From JBOFGK01 sp051649085 (GTDB taxonomy: Bacteria > Bacillota_I > Bacilli_A > UBA3375), in contig JBOFGK010000060.1 of NCBI GenBank assembly GCA_051649085.1, forward strand, positions 1-64,000: a stretch of DNA of 64,000 bases, given 5' to 3'. Under the pieces are notes generated by a model. The model ran no database searches, was not told the origin of the DNA, and worked only from the letters and a program-made list of their open reading frames with translations. Shown here piece by piece: positions 54,319 to 62,129 of this stretch. The translations under genes were made by a program, and so were the position numbers. Numbering within the stretch: position 1 is the first letter of the stretch; each line of letters starts with the position of its first letter.

Positions 54319-55694
54319 AAAAATTTAAACAAGAATTTAGCTTTGGGTGTGCCGCTAGTGGACCACAAACTGAAAGCTCAGAATTAAATGAATTAAAATC
54401 AAATTGGCAACTTTTTTTCGAAGAACAACCAAATTTATTTCATAGTACAATTGGTCCAGACAAATTAGCAGAACAAGAAAAATATCTTGAAACAGATATA
54501 AAATTAATGAAAGAGGTCGGACTGAATTCTTATCGAACATCAATTTCTTTTTGTAAATTGATAAAAGATTATCGAACGATGGAGATTTCTAAAACAGGAG
54601 AAGCTTTTTATAATCAACTAATTGACTCCCTAATTACAGCAGGAATTGAACCGTATTTGAATTTATCACATTTTGACTTACCAGCGGAGTTACAAAAACA
54701 AGGTGGATTTAGTCAAAAAGAAGTAGTTGATATTTATGTGAAATATGCAGAAATTTGCTTTCAATTATTTGGTGATCGTGTTCGTAAATGGTTCACATTT
54801 AATGAACCAATTGTTACTGCAACTTGCACGTATTTACTTGGTTATCATTACCCACAAGCAATTGATTCTCAAAAAATGGTCCAATCACTATTTAATTTTC
54901 AAATTGCAAGTGCACGAGCAATTGAAAAATATCGTCAAGGAAATTATGGTGGAGAGATTGGAATAGTATTAAATTTATCACCAGTATATACAACCTCAAA
55001 TCCGACACAAGAAGATCTTGAAGCACAAGCTATTTGTGAGCTATTTCATTCGAAATTTTTTTTAGATGCGGCAGTTTATGGAAAAATCCCCGAAGCGATC
55101 TTTCCAATTCTTGAAGAAAATAAAATTAAGGTTGAACTAACAGCAAAAGAACTTGAAGTTATTGAAAAAAACAAAGTAGACATGCTTGGTGTAAATTATT
55201 ATTTTCCGATTTACGTCAAGGCTCAAATCGCTGAAAATAAACAAGATTACTTTACGCCAAGTAATTACTATCAATCATTTGTACCAACAGATGCGCGAAT
55301 TAACGAGCATCGTGGATGGATAATATACCCAAAAGGCATTTATGATTTAGCGATGAACATTAAAACAGAATATAAAAATATTAAATTTTATATTGCTGAA
55401 AATGGGATGGGAGTTGAAGGTGAAGCCAAATTTACAAAGAACGGATTAATCCATGATGATTATCGAATTGCTTTTTATACCGAACATCTAAGCTACTTAC
55501 ATGAAGCAATTTGTAATGGAGCAAATTGTTTTGGCTATCACACGTGGAATTTCGTCGATAATTGGTCATGGTTAAACGCCTATAAAAATCGATATGGATT
55601 TATCGAACTTGATTTTGAAACAAAAGAGCGCCGAAGAAAAAAATCTAGTTATTGGTACCAACATTTAATTGCAACACGTGAATTGAGTGAATAA
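54315..55694 (+). CDS. GH1 family glycosidase (6-phospho-beta-glucosidase-like)
   Basis: Retaining beta-glycosidase with a TIM barrel. The acid/base Glu is in FTFNEPIV (about residue 163) and the nucleophile Glu in YIAENGMG (about 359). The C-terminal aglycone loop reads NWSWLNAYKNRYGFIELD. In 6-phospho enzymes the phosphate pocket is Ser-x-x-x-Lys-x-Tyr; here the Lys is shifted by one position, so phosphate specificity is uncertain. It is 459 residues and overlaps the RpiR gene by 4 bp. It is expected to split the PTS product or a second substrate of the locus. Confidence 0.85.
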   Translation: MKKFKQEFSFGCAASGPQTESSELNELKSNWQLFFEEQPNLFHSTIGPDKLAEQEKYLETDIKLMKEVGLNSYRTSISFCKLIKDYRTMEISKTGEAFYNQLIDSLITAGIEPYLNLSHFDLPAELQKQGGFSQKEVVDIYVKYAEICFQLFGDRVRKWFTFNEPIVTATCTYLLGYHYPQAIDSQKMVQSLFNFQIASARAIEKYRQGNYGGEIGIVLNLSPVYTTSNPTQEDLEAQAICELFHSKFFLDAAVYGKIPEAIFPILEENKIKVELTAKELEVIEKNKVDMLGVNYYFPIYVKAQIAENKQDYFTPSNYYQSFVPTDARINEHRGWIIYPKGIYDLAMNIKTEYKNIKFYIAENGMGVEGEAKFTKNGLIHDDYRIAFYTEHLSYLHEAICNGANCFGYHTWNFVDNWSWLNAYKNRYGFIELDFETKERRRKKSSYWYQHLIATRELSE

Positions 55695-55713
55695 GCTACA
55701 AATTAGTCATTAT

Positions 55714-55743
55714 TTGCTAATTAAGCTAAAAATATGGTAAAAT
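55714..55743 (+). promoter_or_regulatory. Promoter of yjdM
   Basis: TTGCTA (55714-55719), 18 bp, TAAAAT (55738-55743) with an extended TGG. Confidence 0.5.
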
Positions 55744-55786
55744 AGTTACATGTGTAAAATCAAATAATATACAAAGTGAGGTAAAA

Positions 55787-56107
55787 ATGACTTGTCCAAA
55801 ATGTAAAAGTGAATATGTCTATGTAGATGAAGCGATGTACGTTTGTCCAGAATGTGAATATACATGGCCAGAGGTTGAAGCAGAAGTTGCAGCTAAAGTA
55901 TATAAAGATGCAAATGGTACAATTTTAAATGATGGTGATACAATTACTGTTATTAAAGATTTAAAAGTTAAAGGTAGTTCAAGTGTCGTTAAACAAGGAA
56001 CGAAAGTTAAAAATATTCGTCTTGTTGATGGGGATCACGATATTGATTGTAAAATTGATGGTTTTGGTCCAATGCAGTTGAAGACAGAATTTGTCAAAAA
56101 AATTTAA
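55787..56107 (+). CDS. yjdM: Zinc-ribbon protein YjdM (PhnA family)
   Basis: Small protein with an N-terminal zinc ribbon (CPKCKSEYVY and CPECEYTW, about residues 3-29) and a C-terminal SH3-like KOW domain (GTILNDGDTITVIKDLKVKG, then DIDCKIDGFGPMQLKTEF). It belongs to the family once called PhnA. It is not a phosphonate enzyme and its role is unclear. It is a single-gene unit with its own promoter and terminator. Confidence 0.9.
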   Translation: MTCPKCKSEYVYVDEAMYVCPECEYTWPEVEAEVAAKVYKDANGTILNDGDTITVIKDLKVKGSSSVVKQGTKVKNIRLVDGDHDIDCKIDGFGPMQLKTEFVKKI

Positions 56108-56112
56108 AAAAG

Positions 56113-56141
56113 AGTATTCCAAAATTTTGGAATATTTTTTT
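56113..56141 (+). terminator. yjdM terminator
   Basis: TATTCCAAAA pairs with TTTTGGAATA without mismatch, then T residues; the central bases form the loop. Confidence 0.85.
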
Positions 56142-56217
56142 AAACAAAAAAGCACTTCGATAAAAATTCATATGTGAACAGCATATATGAAAAAATAAAA
56201 ATAATCTTAAGTTTGAA

Positions 56218-56227
56218 AAAACGTTTT
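56218..56227 (+). promoter_or_regulatory. Palindrome AAAACGTTTT, copy 1 (putative operator)
   Basis: Perfect palindrome with central CG. It overlaps the -35 of a possible promoter with TGTTACAAT (-10 at 56247-56252). An identical site lies 87 bp downstream. Confidence 0.5.
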
Positions 56228-56304
56228 ACAAAATAAATTATTATGTTACAATATAAATGTAATGCAAAAATAATATTTTATTTAACATAATTATCAAGAA
56301 TTCA

Positions 56305-56314
56305 AAAACGTTTT
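56305..56314 (+). promoter_or_regulatory. Palindrome AAAACGTTTT, copy 2 (putative operator)
   Basis: Same palindrome as at 56218, ending 10 bp before the -35 of the main promoter. The spacing would allow looping by a LacI-type repressor. Confidence 0.5.
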
Positions 56315-56324
56315 AGTGAGACGC

Positions 56325-56352
56325 TTGCAAAAATTAAAATGTATGATAAAAT
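56325..56352 (+). promoter_or_regulatory. Promoter of the oxidoreductase/isomerase operon
   Basis: TTGCAA (56325-56330), 16 bp, TAAAAT (56347-56352) with an extended TGA, 36 bp before the start codon. Confidence 0.6.
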
Positions 56353-56388
56353 ATAAGAGAAGAAAAAAAAATAAGCCAAAGGAGAATA

Positions 56389-57354
56389 ATGGAATTAGCG
56401 ATTTTCAGTCCAGTCTTTGGACAAATGCAATTAGAAGAAATGTTACAGTTTTTACAAGAACACGGTATAAAAAATATGGAAATGGGTGCAGGTGGACATC
56501 CTGGTATGGCACATATCAATCCAGAACTACTTTTAAATGATGAAGCAGAATATCAAAGAGTGATGGAATTATTTGCTAAATATGAGGTTGAAATAAAGGC
56601 ACTTTCTTGTCATGGAAATCCTGTGTCACCAAATGTTGAAGAAGGTAAAACGTTTCACCAACAATATGTTAATACATGTAAACTAGCCAAAAAAATGGGT
56701 GTTAAAACAGTTGTTACATTTTCAGGTTGTCCAGGAGGAAGTCCTGAAGATAAAACACCAAACTGGATTACTTGTACTTGGCCAAGTGAATTTGGTCAAG
56801 CACTTGACTATCAGTGGAATGAAGTTTTAATTCCGTATTGGAAAGAAGCGATTAAAGTAGCAGAAGAAAATGATGTTAATATCGCAATTGAATTACATCC
56901 TGGATTTTGTGCCTACAATCCAAGTACAGTGCAAAAACTACGTGATGCAGTAGGGAGTCCAAGGTTAGGTGTAAACTTTGATCCTTCACATTTATTTTGG
57001 CAGCAGATTGATCCAGTCGAAGCGATTGTCCAAATGAAAGGTTATATTTATCATGTCCATGCAAAGGATACATATATAAATGAGGCCAATACAAAGAAAA
57101 ATGGAGTCCTTGATACAATTCATCGTGATGATATTGCAAATAATAGTTGGCACTTTAGAACGGTTGGATATGGACAAAGTTTACTTACATGGCGTAATAT
57201 TATTAGTGCGCTTCAACTTGTTGGATATGAAGGTGTAATTAGTATTGAACATGAAGATGGATTAATGAGCGTAAAAGAAGGGTTAGAAAAAGGAATTGAT
57301 AACATAAATAGTATCTTAATTAAAGAACAACCAACAGGACCTTGGTGGCTATAA
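56389..57354 (+). CDS. Sugar phosphate isomerase/epimerase family TIM-barrel protein
   Basis: AP-endonuclease-2 fold (IolE/xylose isomerase-like) enzyme. Metal ligands are suggested by NIAIELHPGFCAY (Glu and His), VNFDPSHLFWQQ (Asp and His), YIYHVHAKDTY (His) and GVISIEHEDGLM (Glu). It has 321 residues, with AAAGGAG before ATG 56389. It is the first gene of an operon with two Gfo/Idh/MocA oxidoreductases and a second isomerase, so it probably works on a keto-sugar or inositol-type intermediate. The actual substrate cannot be read. Confidence 0.85.
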   Translation: MELAIFSPVFGQMQLEEMLQFLQEHGIKNMEMGAGGHPGMAHINPELLLNDEAEYQRVMELFAKYEVEIKALSCHGNPVSPNVEEGKTFHQQYVNTCKLAKKMGVKTVVTFSGCPGGSPEDKTPNWITCTWPSEFGQALDYQWNEVLIPYWKEAIKVAEENDVNIAIELHPGFCAYNPSTVQKLRDAVGSPRLGVNFDPSHLFWQQIDPVEAIVQMKGYIYHVHAKDTYINEANTKKNGVLDTIHRDDIANNSWHFRTVGYGQSLLTWRNIISALQLVGYEGVISIEHEDGLMSVKEGLEKGIDNINSILIKEQPTGPWWL

Positions 57355-57368
57355 ACAAAAGGAGAAAA

Positions 57369-58451
57369 ATGAGTAAATTAAAATACGGAATAATTGGATG
57401 TGGTGGAATTTTCACTGGAAAGCATTCAGAAGGTTTAAAAGCGGTTAAAGATGAAGTAGAAGTTGTTGCGGTTTGTGACATTGATCTAACTAAAGCGCAA
57501 ATAGCTGCAAATAAATATGGTTTAGATGAAAGTCGTGTCTTTACTGACTATAAAGAACTTTTAAAAATTACGGAGATTGATGCGGTACTTGTATTAACCC
57601 CCAATCGAAGCCACAGTTTTATATCAGTTGATGCATTACATGCTGGAAAACATGTTATGTGCGAAAAACCAATGGCAATTAACGCAGAAGAAGCTAAAAA
57701 AATGGTTGATGCTGCCCAAGAAACAGGTAAACTCTTAACAGTTGCTTATCAAAATCGCTTCCGTCAAGACAGTCTATATTTAAAACAAGTTTGTGAAAAT
57801 GGTGACTTAGGAGAAATATATTATGGGAAAGCCCATGCAATTAGAAGAAAAGCGGTTCCAACTTGGGGTGTGTTTACAAATGAATTTGAACAAGGTGGAG
57901 GCCCATTAATTGACATTGGAACGCATGCTTTGGATCTTACACTTTGGACAATGGATAATTACGAACCACAAATGGTTGTAGGAACAACATATCATAAATT
58001 AGGGAATAATCCATATGGAAATGCTTTTGGAGAATGGAAACCAGAGGAAATGACGGTTGAAGATAGTGCTTTTGGATACATTACGATGAAAAATGGAGCG
58101 ACGATCTACTTAGAAAGTTCGTGGGCTTTAAATACTTTGGATGAAAAAGAAGCAAAATGTACACTACATGGTGTTGCAGGTGGAAGTGATATGGAAAATG
58201 ATAAATTAACAATTAATTCAATTAAATATGGAAAACAACATAAGCAAGAAATCGATCTAAGGGTAGGTTCAGTTCCTTTTTTCGAAGGAGAAGTTAATAC
58301 TCCAGAAGCGCTAGAAGCCCGAACATTTATGAAAGCAATTAAAAATGAAGGCGAGTTACTAATCCTTCCAGAACAAGCATATACAGTAACTCGAATTTTA
58401 GAAGCAATCTATGAATCAGCCAAAAGCAATAAGCCGGTCTACCTTGACTAA
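57369..58451 (+). CDS. Gfo/Idh/MocA family oxidoreductase (first)
   Basis: NAD(P)-dependent sugar or inositol dehydrogenase. The Rossmann motif is at the N-terminus (YGIIGCGGIFTGKH), the conserved MCEKPMA (about residues 99-105) supplies the catalytic Lys, and GGPLIDIGTHALDL (about 180-193) the Asp and His of the active site. The frame is open from 57342, but AGGAG at 57360-57364 and ATG 57369 are preferred (360 residues). The stop lies within the next gene. Confidence 0.9.
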   Translation: MSKLKYGIIGCGGIFTGKHSEGLKAVKDEVEVVAVCDIDLTKAQIAANKYGLDESRVFTDYKELLKITEIDAVLVLTPNRSHSFISVDALHAGKHVMCEKPMAINAEEAKKMVDAAQETGKLLTVAYQNRFRQDSLYLKQVCENGDLGEIYYGKAHAIRRKAVPTWGVFTNEFEQGGGPLIDIGTHALDLTLWTMDNYEPQMVVGTTYHKLGNNPYGNAFGEWKPEEMTVEDSAFGYITMKNGATIYLESSWALNTLDEKEAKCTLHGVAGGSDMENDKLTINSIKYGKQHKQEIDLRVGSVPFFEGEVNTPEALEARTFMKAIKNEGELLILPEQAYTVTRILEAIYESAKSNKPVYLD

Positions 58452-59490
58452 GTTAGGTTTTGCGCTAGTTGGATATGGTGGAATGGGAGGTCATCATATT
58501 CAGGCGATTCAGGCACATCAAATATTTGACATACGTGGAATTTTCGATATTTCAGACTCAGCAAATAAGCGAGCACATGAAAATGGCTTAAATGTTTATT
58601 CAAGTCTAAATGAGCTAATTGATGATGAGCATGTACAAGTTGTGCTAGTTGCAACACCAAATGATTCACACATGCCAATAGCAACTGCTTTAATGAATGC
58701 TAAGAAGCATGTAATTGTGGAAAAACCGGCAGCGATGAATCTTGAAGAATTAAAAATGATGATTGCTTGTGCTAATCAAAATAATGTTAAGTTTACAATT
58801 AATCAAAATCGTCGCTTTGATTTCGACTTTTTAACAGCAAGAAAAATTTATCAAGAACGCCAAGTCGGAGATGTTTTTCATGTTGAATCAAAAGTTTTCG
58901 GCTCAAGAGGAATACCTGGTGATTGGCGTGGCCAAAAAAAACATGGTGGAGGAATGTTATTTGATTGGGGAATCCATCTATTAGATCAAATGACTTTGTT
59001 TACGCAAGCTGAATTAACTTCGTTGTACTGTCAATTTAGTCATGTAAGTAACGAAGAAGTTGATGATGGCTTTAGAGTTCATTTGACATATGCAGATGGG
59101 ATGACTGCATTAGTTGAAGTTCAAACTTGCAACTTTATTGAAGTACCAAGATGGTATATATGTGGGAACAACGGAAGTGCAAGTATTAAGCTTTGGGAAG
59201 AAGTTGGAAAAGTTGTAACTTTAACAAGTTGGGATAGTAAAGATGTTAAACCGATTAGAGCGGGAAGTGGTTTTACGAAAACGATGGCTCCAAGAACAGG
59301 TGACATCAACGAAGTTACTAGAGATGTTGAATTTATTTTTGATGACGAGAAAAAAATTTATTATAATTTCATTGATGCAATCAAAAATGATGCAGAATTG
59401 ATTATCAGTCATGAATCATTAGTAAAAACATTTGGTTTAATTGAAAATTGTTTTGAATCAGCACTCGAAAATAAAGTGATTAAATTTTAA
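58411..59490 (+). CDS. Gfo/Idh/MocA family oxidoreductase (second)
   Basis: Same family as the preceding gene: FALVGYGGMGGHHIQAIQ (Rossmann), VEKPAAMNLEEL (catalytic Lys), FTINQNRRFDFDF and GGMLFDWGIHLLDQMT (Asp and His). It begins inside the upstream gene with a 41-bp overlap and no visible ribosome site; TTG 58444 is an alternative start. Translation probably depends on coupling. Two such dehydrogenases in one operon can oxidise and later reduce the same carbon. Confidence 0.87.
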   Translation: MNQPKAISRSTLTKLGFALVGYGGMGGHHIQAIQAHQIFDIRGIFDISDSANKRAHENGLNVYSSLNELIDDEHVQVVLVATPNDSHMPIATALMNAKKHVIVEKPAAMNLEELKMMIACANQNNVKFTINQNRRFDFDFLTARKIYQERQVGDVFHVESKVFGSRGIPGDWRGQKKHGGGMLFDWGIHLLDQMTLFTQAELTSLYCQFSHVSNEEVDDGFRVHLTYADGMTALVEVQTCNFIEVPRWYICGNNGSASIKLWEEVGKVVTLTSWDSKDVKPIRAGSGFTKTMAPRTGDINEVTRDVEFIFDDEKKIYYNFIDAIKNDAELIISHESLVKTFGLIENCFESALENKVIKF

Positions 59491-59516
59491 CCGATAAATA
59501 ATAAAGTAGGAGTAAA

Positions 59517-60278
59517 ATGAATTTTGGTGTACAATTATATTCAGTAAGGGAGCATTTAACAGAAGAGCAATTAAAGTCAACGTTAATGCATTTAAAATCA
59601 TCGGGATTTGATTATGTGGAAATTTTCAATTATGAATCGATTGAAAAGTTTCAAATGTTTGTAACATTATGTACAGAACTTGATTTGGCAATAAGTGGTG
59701 CTCATGTTGGGATCGAGGAGTTATTGACAAAACAAGACGAAATTAACGAAATGATTGCATTGGCAAACTTAAAATACATTGCAATTCCATGTATAAATAG
59801 TAGTAAAAGAGATCGTATTTCATTTGAAAAATTAGCAGTAGATTTAGAAAAAATATGTGCTTTATATCCAAATGTAGAAATTTTGTATCACAATCATGCA
59901 TTCGAATTTCCAAAAATTGATGAAGAAAGTGGTTTTGAAATTCTTTTGAAAAACTCTAAAGTTAAATTTCAATTTGACACACATTGGCTTCATCAAGGTG
60001 GCTATGATGTAGTAGATTTTCTAGAAAAAAATCAATCTCGTATTGGTTCGTCAATGCATATTAAAGAAGTTCAAACACTACTTAAAAGTGAATGGGAAGT
60101 TGAGACAATTGATGGATCAATTGGGACAGGCAATTTACCAATTAAAAAAATAGTGGAAGTTTGTCAAAAGCAAATAAACTATTTAACGCTAGAACAAGAA
60201 GTTGGACAAACCGATGATATATTAAATGATCTTCGTATTGGATTAAGAAACGTAAAGAAAGTGCTTGATGTACATTGA
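59517..60278 (+). CDS. Sugar phosphate isomerase/epimerase family protein (second)
   Basis: Smaller TIM-barrel of the same broad superfamily as the operon's first gene (253 residues). NFGVQLYSVREHL opens the barrel. ILYHNHAFEF (His/Glu region), FQFDTHWLHQGGYDVVDF (metal Asp and His), SSMHIKEVQ (His) and YLTLEQEVGQ (Glu) give the metal site. AGTAGGAG precedes ATG 59517. It is the last gene before a terminator. Role inferred from the operon: epimerisation, dehydration or elimination on an oxidised sugar. Confidence 0.85.
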   Translation: MNFGVQLYSVREHLTEEQLKSTLMHLKSSGFDYVEIFNYESIEKFQMFVTLCTELDLAISGAHVGIEELLTKQDEINEMIALANLKYIAIPCINSSKRDRISFEKLAVDLEKICALYPNVEILYHNHAFEFPKIDEESGFEILLKNSKVKFQFDTHWLHQGGYDVVDFLEKNQSRIGSSMHIKEVQTLLKSEWEVETIDGSIGTGNLPIKKIVEVCQKQINYLTLEQEVGQTDDILNDLRIGLRNVKKVLDVH

Positions 60279-60305
60279 AAATGATAAAATAACTTTTAAA
60301 ATTAA

Positions 60306-60336
60306 AGAAAAACTGAGGTCAAATCCTCAGTTTTTT
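60306..60336. terminator. Bidirectional terminator between convergent genes
   Basis: AAAAACTGAGG pairs with CCTCAGTTTTT across six bases, with A and T runs on both sides. Confidence 0.88.
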
Positions 60337-60383
60337 ATCTTTAAAGTTAGTTTATTTAAAAACTTTTGTGTAGCTTAAAACTT

Positions 60384-61037
60384 TTAATTAGTAAGTAATT
60401 CAACAAACTTTTGTGCTGTAATAATTGAAGATTGTGGGTTTTGACCAGTAACTAGTAAACCATCAACTTCAACATGTGCTTCAAAATTAGCTTTGGGAAC
60501 AAAATTTGCACCATGTTCGATGAATTTTGTTTCAAGTAAAAATGGAACGACTGAAGTTAACTCAATTGCAGCCTCTTCAGCATTAGTGAATGAAGTTACA
60601 GTTTTATTATTTACTAAGTAAGAACCATCGCTTAACTTAACATTGACAAGTGCTGCTGGTCCATGACATACTGCAGCAATTGGCTTAGTCGTTTCGTAAA
60701 ATTCAGCAATTAAACTCGCTAACTGTGCGTCAAATGGAAAATCAAACATTGTCCCATGTCCACCAGGGAAGAAAATTCCTGCATAATCTTGTGAATTTAT
60801 TGAAGTAAGTGGTTCAGAATCTTTAATTAAATCCAAATACTTTGATTCATTCGCTAATTCACCTAAACTTTTAGGGTCAACTGGAATTTTCCCACCTTTA
60901 ATACTTGCAATTGTAATTTGATGTCCAGTCTCAATAAGTGCATCATATGGTTCAGCAAATTCACTTAACCAAACACCTGTTGCTTCATTATTGGGCATCA
61001 TATCCGCTGTTGTTAAAAACATTAATATTTTTTTCAT
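60384..61037 (-). CDS. DJ-1/PfpI family protein (type 1 glutamine amidotransferase-like)
   Basis: Likely glyoxalase III-type or deglycase-like stress protein. The nucleophile elbow AAVCHGPAALVN has Cys at about residue 125, and NEATGVWLSEFAEPY near the N-terminus supplies the conserved Glu. FFPGGHGTMFDFP is the usual loop. It is 217 residues. AAGGAG precedes the ATG. It is transcribed divergently from an HxlR regulator with redox-type Cys, a common arrangement for carbonyl or thiol stress genes. The activity is inferred. Confidence 0.87.
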   Translation of the reverse strand: MKKILMFLTTADMMPNNEATGVWLSEFAEPYDALIETGHQITIASIKGGKIPVDPKSLGELANESKYLDLIKDSEPLTSINSQDYAGIFFPGGHGTMFDFPFDAQLASLIAEFYETTKPIAAVCHGPAALVNVKLSDGSYLVNNKTVTSFTNAEEAAIELTSVVPFLLETKFIEHGANFVPKANFEAHVEVDGLLVTGQNPQSSIITAQKFVELLTN

Positions 61038-61100
61038 TACTCTCTCCTTGATTGTTTATTTAATTACAAAATAATTATACAAAATATAAACAACAAGTTC

Positions 61101-61135
61101 TAGTCATAAATTTGTGACTATATATTAGTGACTAA
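61101..61135. promoter_or_regulatory. Palindromic operators between DJ-1 and hxlR genes
   Basis: TAGTCA-n8-TGACTA (61101-61120) and TTAGTGACTAA (61125-61135) share the GTGACTA or TAGTCA half-site. The second overlaps the likely -35 of the HxlR gene, fitting autoregulation and control of both divergent genes. Confidence 0.6.
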
Positions 61136-61148
61136 AAATCTAAAAATA

Positions 61149-61157
61149 TGCTATAAT
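61149..61157 (+). promoter_or_regulatory. Promoter of the HxlR-family gene
   Basis: TGCTATAAT (extended -10), 23 bp before the start codon, with the -35 region inside the operator. Confidence 0.6.
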
Positions 61158-61179
61158 TTAGTAGCCAAAGGAGGAGAAG

Positions 61180-61467
61180 ATGGAACTTTGTAATATTCAA
61201 ATGTGTAACTTATATGAAACGCATAAAATCCTCAAACATAAATGGTTATCACCGATTATTAAGCTGTTGAAAATAAATAAAAGTTTAAGTTTTACTGATT
61301 TACTGCAATCAATTGCTTATATTTCAAACGGTCAATTATCTAAAAATTTATCGTTCGCAATCGAAAAAAAATTAATTGATCGAGATGAAAATGGCTATTA
61401 TTTAACGAATAATGGTCATCAACTATACGAAATAATCAAATTGATGGACGAATTCACAATTAATTAA
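61180..61467 (+). CDS. HxlR family transcriptional regulator
   Basis: A 95-residue winged-helix regulator. Cys residues at about 4 and 9 (ELCNIQMCNLYE) precede the HTH; HKWLSPIIKLLK is the HxlR opening helix, and SNGQLSKNLSFAIEKKLIDRD the recognition region and wing. Several HxlR proteins sense reactive carbonyls, quinones or disulfides through an N-terminal Cys. It is divergent from a DJ-1 family gene. Its stop overlaps the convergent PEBP gene stop by four bases, so no terminator separates them. Confidence 0.87.
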   Translation: MELCNIQMCNLYETHKILKHKWLSPIIKLLKINKSLSFTDLLQSIAYISNGQLSKNLSFAIEKKLIDRDENGYYLTNNGHQLYEIIKLMDEFTIN

Positions 61468-61964
61468 ACTCTACCAATTACTTGAATTTCATGTTTTTCA
61501 ATCGACTTTGTTTCTAACTGCTTAAGGAATTGATTGAAATGGAATGGTGATTCAAGTTCTAATTTTTGATCGTGTCCATATACAATTAAACTGTAATTAT
61601 GATCTTTATCTGGTGGCATTGGTCCTCCATAACCTGAAATTAAGTCATGTGCTGCAACTTCCATTAGTGGACTTGCAAAAGAATTAAATCCTCGATCATG
61701 TAAATCATCAAGCTGTGAAAAATTTTCAGGAATATTTCTTTCAGTTACATTTGCAACTAGCCAATGAATCCATGAAAAGTGGACAACTGGATATGAATCG
61801 TGATCAATAAGTACCCAAGAAATATATTTTGTTGTACAATCTTGGACTTCAAAAGGAAAACTAATAAATGGTACACCTTCAATTTGTTCAGGGATTGAAC
61901 AGTGTTTCGTATATTTATCAAATAATACATTATTTGTTGTTGCTTTTTCTACAATAATTTTCAT
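61464..61964 (-). CDS. PEBP family protein (YbhB/YbcL type)
   Basis: Phosphatidylethanolamine-binding/Raf-kinase-inhibitor-like fold. ISWVLIDHDSYPVVHFSWIH (about residues 48-67) is the ligand-pocket signature, and SGYGGPMPPDKDHNYSLIVY (about 109-128) the second conserved loop. It is 166 residues, a bacterial YbhB-like size, and cytosolic. No ribosome site lies within 12 nt of the ATG; AAAGGA occurs beyond a 30-nt hairpin. Function in bacteria is unknown. Confidence 0.87.
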   Translation of the reverse strand: MKIIVEKATTNNVLFDKYTKHCSIPEQIEGVPFISFPFEVQDCTTKYISWVLIDHDSYPVVHFSWIHWLVANVTERNIPENFSQLDDLHDRGFNSFASPLMEVAAHDLISGYGGPMPPDKDHNYSLIVYGHDQKLELESPFHFNQFLKQLETKSIEKHEIQVIGRV

Positions 61965-61971
61965 ATTAACG

Positions 61972-62001
61972 ATACAAAATGCTTTTAAAACAATTTTGTA
62001 T
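61972..62001 (-). promoter_or_regulatory. Hairpin between ribosome binding site and start codon of the PEBP gene
   Basis: In the mRNA, AAAGGA is followed by one base, then ATACAAAAT pairing perfectly with ATTTTGTAT, then seven bases and ATG 61964. Folding reduces the 38-nt gap to about 8 nt. The promoter is TGGTATAAT on the minus strand (62043-62035). Confidence 0.5.
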
Positions 62002-62084
62002 TTCCTTTCTATATTATATTTTGTTTACGTTCTAATTATACCATTAAAAATAACGAAAAAAATACAAAAAAATGACTGATTTAA

Positions 62085-62113
62085 TTGAAAATTAAGCAAG
62101 AAAATGTTATAGT
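62085..62113 (+). promoter_or_regulatory. Promoter of the Mga-like regulator
   Basis: TTGAAA (62085-62090), 17 bp, TATAGT (62108-62113) with an extended TGT. Confidence 0.65.
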
Positions 62114-62129
62114 AAAGATAAGGGGTAAA

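Noticed and set aside
56211..56330. CcpA cre sites upstream of the isomerase operon
   Set aside because: The CG-centred sites lack the TG and CA ends of cre; they fit better as generic LacI-type palindromes.
56316..56540. Plus-strand frame of 74 codons at the start of the isomerase gene
   Set aside because: It spans the operon promoter and overlaps a clear TIM-barrel gene in another frame.
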